Assembly: GCF_018863415.1 (NCBI RefSeq)
Contig: NZ_JAHKSN010000005.1
Coordinates: 1 to 64,000, forward strand
DNA length: 64,000 nucleotides
Direction: 5' to 3'
Source of the DNA: Deinococcus aestuarii
GTDB lineage: Bacteria; Deinococcota; Deinococci; Deinococcales; Deinococcaceae
Under the pieces are notes generated by a model, which saw nothing but the letters and a program-made list of their open reading frames with translations, was not told the origin of the DNA and did no database searches. This document shows, in pieces, positions 60,134 through 64,000 of this stretch (position 1 is the stretch's first letter; each line of letters starts with the position of its first letter). The translations under genes were made by a program, and so were the position numbers.

Positions 60134-61690
60134 ATGACCGTATCCCTGCCCGTCCCCACGCACGAGGCGCTGCGGGAGCGTCTGAGGCAGCGCCCTCTCC
60201 AGCACTTCATCGGCGGGGGGTGGGTGGACGCCGCGGGCGGGGAGACGTTCGACGTTCACACGCCCACGGACAATAGCCTCCTGACCCGGGCGGCGAGCGG
60301 GGACGCGACCGACGTGGACCGCGCCGCCCAGGCCGCCTGGGACGCTTTCCCGGCCTGGCGGGCGATGAGCGGCAAGGCCCGCCGCAAAATCCTGTACCGC
60401 GTCGCGTCGCTGATCGAGGAGCGGGCCGAGGAGATCGCCCTGCTGGAGAGCATGGACACCGGGCAGCCCATCCGCTTCATGAAGTCCGCCGCCGTGCGCG
60501 CCGCTGAGAACTTCCGCTTCTTCGCGGACCGGGCGGAGGGGGCCCAAGACGGCCTGAGCCTCCCCGCCGAGGGCTTCCTCAATTACACGCTGCGCCAGCC
60601 CGTCGGCCCAGTCGGAATCATCACGCCCTGGAACACGCCCTTCATGCTCTCGACGTGGAAGATCGCCCCGGCCCTCGCCGCCGGATGCACGGTCGTCCAC
60701 AAGCCCGCCGAGTGGAGCCCGGTTACCGCCACCCTCCTCGCCGAGATCATGCATGAGGCAGGCATTCCCAGCGGCGTGGTCAACCTCGTGCACGGCTTCG
60801 GGGAGACGACGGGCAGGGCGCTGACCGAGCACCCACACATCAAGGCCATCGCCTTCATCGGCGAGAGCAGCACGGGCAGCCTGATCCAGAAGCAGTGCGC
60901 GGACACCCTCAAGCGCGTCCACCTCGAACTCGGCGGGAAGAACCCGGTCGTGGTGTTCGCCGACGCTGACCTCGACCGCGCCCTCGACGCCGTGGTCTTC
61001 ATGCTCTACAGCCTCAACGGGCAGCGTTGCACGAGTTCGAGCCGCCTGCTCGTGGAGCGATCCGTCCACGACGAGTTCGTCGCCAAGCTCGCCGAGCGTG
61101 TGGCGAACATCCGCGTGGGCGATCCCCTCGACCCGAAAACCGAGGTCGGCCCGCTGGTCCACCCCCGCCAGTTCGAGAAGGTCTGCTCGTACTTCGACAT
61201 CGCGCGGCAGGACGGAGCGACGGTGGCGGTGGGCGGCGAGCGTATTGGGATGACCGGGAACTATGTGCAGCCCAGCCTTATCACGAACGCCCATTCACCC
61301 ATGCGGGTCGCCCAGGAGGAAATCTTCGGGCCGGTCCTGACCGTCCTCGCCTTCGACACGGAGGAGGAGGCGCTGCACGTCGCCAATGACGTGAAGTACG
61401 GCCTCGCCGGGTACCTCTGGACGAACGACCTCACCCGGGCGCACACCTTCGCGCAGGGGCTGGACGTGGGGATGGTCTGGATCAACTCGGAGAACGTCCG
61501 CCACCTCCCGACCCCCTTCGGCGGCATGAAGGCGAGCGGCATCGGGCGGGACGGCGGGGACTACTCCTTCGACTTCTACATGGAGACGAAGAACATCGCC
61601 GTCAACCTGAACAGGCACCGGGCCGCCCGGCTGGGGGTGGGCGAGGGGCAGCCGGGGCGGGACGCGGCAGACAAGAGGCTGGCGGAGTAG
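60134..61690 (+). CDS. hpaE: 5-carboxymethyl-2-hydroxymuconate semialdehyde dehydrogenase
   Basis: A 518-residue NAD-dependent aldehyde dehydrogenase. The catalytic Cys299 is in NGQRCTSSSR and Glu265 in HLELGGKNPVVVF; the cofactor-binding region includes VGIITPWNTPFM and GFGETTGRALTEH. The C-terminal PFGGMKASGIGRDGGDYSFD resembles HpaE. It should oxidise the ring-cleavage product of homoprotocatechuate. The specific name rests on sequence type and on hpaB and hpaD downstream. The ATG at 60134 has GGAGG. It ends with TAG. Confidence 0.88.
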   Translation: MTVSLPVPTHEALRERLRQRPLQHFIGGGWVDAAGGETFDVHTPTDNSLLTRAASGDATDVDRAAQAAWDAFPAWRAMSGKARRKILYRVASLIEERAEEIALLESMDTGQPIRFMKSAAVRAAENFRFFADRAEGAQDGLSLPAEGFLNYTLRQPVGPVGIITPWNTPFMLSTWKIAPALAAGCTVVHKPAEWSPVTATLLAEIMHEAGIPSGVVNLVHGFGETTGRALTEHPHIKAIAFIGESSTGSLIQKQCADTLKRVHLELGGKNPVVVFADADLDRALDAVVFMLYSLNGQRCTSSSRLLVERSVHDEFVAKLAERVANIRVGDPLDPKTEVGPLVHPRQFEKVCSYFDIARQDGATVAVGGERIGMTGNYVQPSLITNAHSPMRVAQEEIFGPVLTVLAFDTEEEALHVANDVKYGLAGYLWTNDLTRAHTFAQGLDVGMVWINSENVRHLPTPFGGMKASGIGRDGGDYSFDFYMETKNIAVNLNRHRAARLGVGEGQPGRDAADKRLAE

Positions 61691-61692
61691 GA

Positions 61693-62064
61693 ATGACACC
61701 CGTTCTGGACCATGTGAGCTTCAAGGTGAGAAACGTCGCCGCAACCGGAGCCTTCTACGCCGCCCTCGGCGCCGAGGTGACTCCTTACAGTGGGGAACGC
61801 TTAGCAGTGACGTTCAGCGGTGGCACCCGTCTGATTTTTCAGGAGACGAGCACGCCCTTCTCCCCCGACGCCGTGGACTACCTGGGTCTGGAGTGTGCGG
61901 GCGATGCCGGAGTCGATGAGCTTTTCGCCCGCCTTGCCGCGTCCGGCGCCCAACTTCGGGATGTGCGCGCCGAGTTCGCGTCGGCCCCCGGCCCCTACGG
62001 CTTCTTTCTGCGCGACCCCGACGGCTATCTGGTGAAGGTCTTTCATTACCACGAGGAGACGTAA
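61693..62064 (+). CDS. VOC family protein in the hpa operon
   Basis: A 123-residue vicinal-oxygen-chelate protein: [20 protein letters not shown], then [12 protein letters not shown], and the end [20 protein letters not shown]. His and Glu positions suit a metal site. It fits tightly between hpaE (2-base gap) and hpaB (2-base gap), so it is cotranslated with them. It may handle a pathway intermediate; the substrate is unknown. Third positions are less GC-rich near 61780-61850. Confidence 0.8.
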   Translation: MTPVLDHVSFKVRNVAATGAFYAALGAEVTPYSGERLAVTFSGGTRLIFQETSTPFSPDAVDYLGLECAGDAGVDELFARLAASGAQLRDVRAEFASAPGPYGFFLRDPDGYLVKVFHYHEET

Positions 62065-62066
62065 TT

Positions 62067-63548
62067 ATGGCTACAGCGACCGGACAGCAGTTCCTCGACC
62101 GCCTCCGCCAGAACCCCCCCAACCTCTACGTGGACGGCGCGCGGGTCGAGGACCCCACCACCCACCCCGCCACCCGCAACATCGCCCACTCCCTCGCCGG
62201 GCTGTACGACCTCCAGCACGACCCCCGCCTGCGCGACGTGCTGACCTACGAGGAGAACGGCGAGCGGTACGCGACCGCCTTCATGGTGCCGCGCACGAAG
62301 GACGACCTTCGGAAGATCGGCGAAGCGCACCGCATCCGCGCGAACTTCTCGCTAGGCACGCTGGGCCGCGCGCCGGACTACATGAACACGAACGTCATGG
62401 CCGCTGGGATGGCGAGCGACTACTTCGACCAGTGCGAGCACAGCGGGCCGAAGGGCTCGGGGCGCAACTTCAGCGAGAACATGCGCCGGTATTACGAGTA
62501 CGTGCGCGACAACGACCTGTGCCTCACCCACGCGCTCACCAACCCGCAGGTCAACCGCAGCAAGCAGGCGTCCGAACTCCCCGATCCCTACATCGCTATG
62601 GGGATCGTCGAGGAAACGGAGGCGGGCGTGATCGTGCGCGGCGCCCGAATGCTCGCCACGCTGCCCATCGCCGACGAAATCCTGATCTTTCCCTCCACAG
62701 TGATCAAGGAGAACGGCGACAAGAGCCGCTACGCGATGGGCTTCGGCCTGCCGACCAACGCGCCCGGCCTGTACTTCCAGTGCCGCGAGCCCTTCGACCT
62801 GGGGCGGGACGTGGAGGATCACCCCTTATCGAGCCGATTCGACGAGCAGGACGCCTTCGTGATCTTCGACGACGTGCTCGTGCCCTGGGAGCGCGTGTTC
62901 CTGATGTACGACATGACGCTCGCCAACCAGGCGTATGCCCGGACGGACGCCGTGCTGCACATGGCTTATCAGGTGGTGAACCAGAAGGTCTCCAAGACCG
63001 AGGCGTTTCTGGGCATCGCGCAGAGCATCGTGGACACGGTAGGCAGCGGGCAGTTCCAGCACGTGCAGCAGAAGGTCAGCGAAATCATCATCACGCTGGA
63101 GATCATGAAGGCCCTTCAGGTGGCGGCGGTGGAAGGGGCAGAGTTGAACCAGTACGGCGTGATGACCCCGGCACGTGGACCGCTCGACGCTGCCCGCAAC
63201 TACTACCCCAGCGTCTACCCGCGCCTGAACGAGATCATTCAGCTTCTCGGCGCCTCAGGAATCATCATGATGCCGGGCAAGGCCGACCGGGAGGGACCGC
63301 TCGGGCACTTCATCGAGAAGCACCTCCAGGCGACGAACGCGAGCGCGGAAGACCGCCTGAAACTGTTCCGCCTGGCCTGGGATCTGACGTTGAGTGCCTT
63401 CGGGGCGCGGCAGAACCTGTACGAGAAGCACTTCTTCGGTGATCCCATCCGCATGTACAGCGCCCTGTACGAGGTGTACGACAAGGGGCCGTACGTGGAG
63501 CGCATCCGGCAGTTCCTGCACCAGCCGCAGCCCATCGCCGCCGACTGA
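62067..63548 (+). CDS. hpaB: 4-hydroxyphenylacetate 3-monooxygenase, oxygenase component
   Basis: A 493-residue FADH2-dependent hydroxylase of the HpaB family (acyl-CoA dehydrogenase-like fold). Typical stretches are [60 protein letters not shown] and [20 protein letters not shown]. It adds a hydroxyl group to 4-hydroxyphenylacetate to give homoprotocatechuate and needs a flavin reductase (HpaC), which is not in the window. ATG at 62067. Confidence 0.92.
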   Translation: MATATGQQFLDRLRQNPPNLYVDGARVEDPTTHPATRNIAHSLAGLYDLQHDPRLRDVLTYEENGERYATAFMVPRTKDDLRKIGEAHRIRANFSLGTLGRAPDYMNTNVMAAGMASDYFDQCEHSGPKGSGRNFSENMRRYYEYVRDNDLCLTHALTNPQVNRSKQASELPDPYIAMGIVEETEAGVIVRGARMLATLPIADEILIFPSTVIKENGDKSRYAMGFGLPTNAPGLYFQCREPFDLGRDVEDHPLSSRFDEQDAFVIFDDVLVPWERVFLMYDMTLANQAYARTDAVLHMAYQVVNQKVSKTEAFLGIAQSIVDTVGSGQFQHVQQKVSEIIITLEIMKALQVAAVEGAELNQYGVMTPARGPLDAARNYYPSVYPRLNEIIQLLGASGIIMMPGKADREGPLGHFIEKHLQATNASAEDRLKLFRLAWDLTLSAFGARQNLYEKHFFGDPIRMYSALYEVYDKGPYVERIRQFLHQPQPIAAD

Positions 63549-63557
63549 GGTTTCGCC

Positions 63558-64000
63558 ATGCAACCGAACACCATCCGCATCGCCCACGGTGTCCTCTATG
63601 TCACCGACCTCATGCAGTCCCGGCGCTTCTACGTGGACCTGCTCGGCCTGAACGTCCTGCACGAGACCGAGGGCGCCCTGTACCTGCGCGCCAACGAGGA
63701 CCGCGAGTGGACGCTGAAACTCGAACTCGCCCCCGAGGCGGGCGTCAAGCACCTCGCCTACCGGGTGGGCACGAACGACGACCTCGACGCCCTTGTGGAA
63801 TTCCTCGACCGTCAGGGCATCCCCCACCGCTGGGAGATGGAGGTGGACCGCCCCCGCCTGCTGCGCTTCCAGGACCCCTACGGCATCCCCGTCGCCTTCT
63901 ACGCGGAGTCAGTCAAGCACCCCTGGCTCCTCCAGGACTACCACCTGCACCGGGGTGCCGGATTGCAACGCATCGACCACATCAACGTGATGACGCCGGA
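63558..64000 (+). CDS. hpaD: 3,4-dihydroxyphenylacetate 2,3-dioxygenase, 5' part (cut by window edge)
   Basis: About 147 residues of an extradiol ring-cleavage dioxygenase: the first VOC module (RIAHGVLYVTDLMQSRRFYV, DREWTLKLELAPEAGVKHLA) and the start of the second, with the first iron-ligand His in LQRIDHINVMTP. The rest of the active site lies outside the window. It is the next step after HpaB and before HpaE. The ATG at 63558 lies 9 bases after the hpaB stop. Confidence 0.85.
   Translation, partial: MQPNTIRIAHGVLYVTDLMQSRRFYVDLLGLNVLHETEGALYLRANEDREWTLKLELAPEAGVKHLAYRVGTNDDLDALVEFLDRQGIPHRWEMEVDRPRLLRFQDPYGIPVAFYAESVKHPWLLQDYHLHRGAGLQRIDHINVMTP

Overview
The window is about 70% G+C with a strong G/C bias at third codon positions. 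Gene content points to a Deinococcus-type bacterium (Deinococcota): many GAF/PAS/HD-GYP signalling proteins, a Uma2 nuclease, an IS5-type transposase, a Thermus/Deinococcus-style hut operon, and several genes whose start codon lies 6-7 bases after a TANNNT -10 box (leaderless promoters). The genus is inferred from gene content; no rRNA or tRNA gene was seen.

The left half (1-38 kb) is a patchwork of intact genes and decaying remnants. It opens with an IS5-family transposase fragment that has replaced the 3' end of a secreted-protein gene. Truncated or frameshifted relics follow: a J-domain protein, dinB, a winged-helix protein, a DUF1905 protein with an internal amber codon, SMP-30, MpaB oxygenase, a VWA protein, a response regulator, fruK, a histidine kinase joined to an aldo/keto reductase, and two inverted pieces of a Tn3 transposase. 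Between them lie intact small-molecule enzymes (alpha/beta hydrolase, DHFR-like reductase, peptidase E, metallo-beta-lactamase-fold lactonase, DUF899). There is also a c-di-GMP island at 15.5-20.7 kb: EAL plus LOV-like GGDEF, facing membrane GGDEF plus GAF-HD-GYP, with another HD-GYP at 1.8-3 kb. Further on come a P450/TetR/esterase cassette, two related multi-GAF sensor genes (both broken), a ROK regulator divergent from a phosphotransferase-MATE pair, and a small set of membrane proteins.

The right half (38-64 kb) is orderly and made of operons. At 38.3-44.9 kb a seven-gene iron-siderophore uptake operon carries three different periplasmic binding proteins, a sucrase/ferredoxin-like protein, two FecCD-type permeases and one ATPase, mostly with stop/start overlaps. 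At 45.4-51.1 kb a GntR/FadR-type regulator precedes a peptide ABC importer (binding protein and two permeases, no ATPase) and a gamma-glutamyltransferase. At 51.2-58.1 kb an IclR regulator diverges from hutU, hutG, hutI and hutH, which degrade histidine to glutamate; a Uma2 gene lies antisense inside this operon. At 58.8-64 kb a PucR-type regulator diverges from hpaE, a VOC gene, hpaB and hpaD (cut by the window end), which encode steps of 4-hydroxyphenylacetate degradation through homoprotocatechuate.

Together the intact parts suggest a soil or surface heterotroph that scavenges peptides, histidine, aromatic acids and chelated iron and that senses its environment through c-di-GMP, possibly with a blue-light input. 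The left half looks like an accessory replicon or genomic island undergoing deletion and decay.
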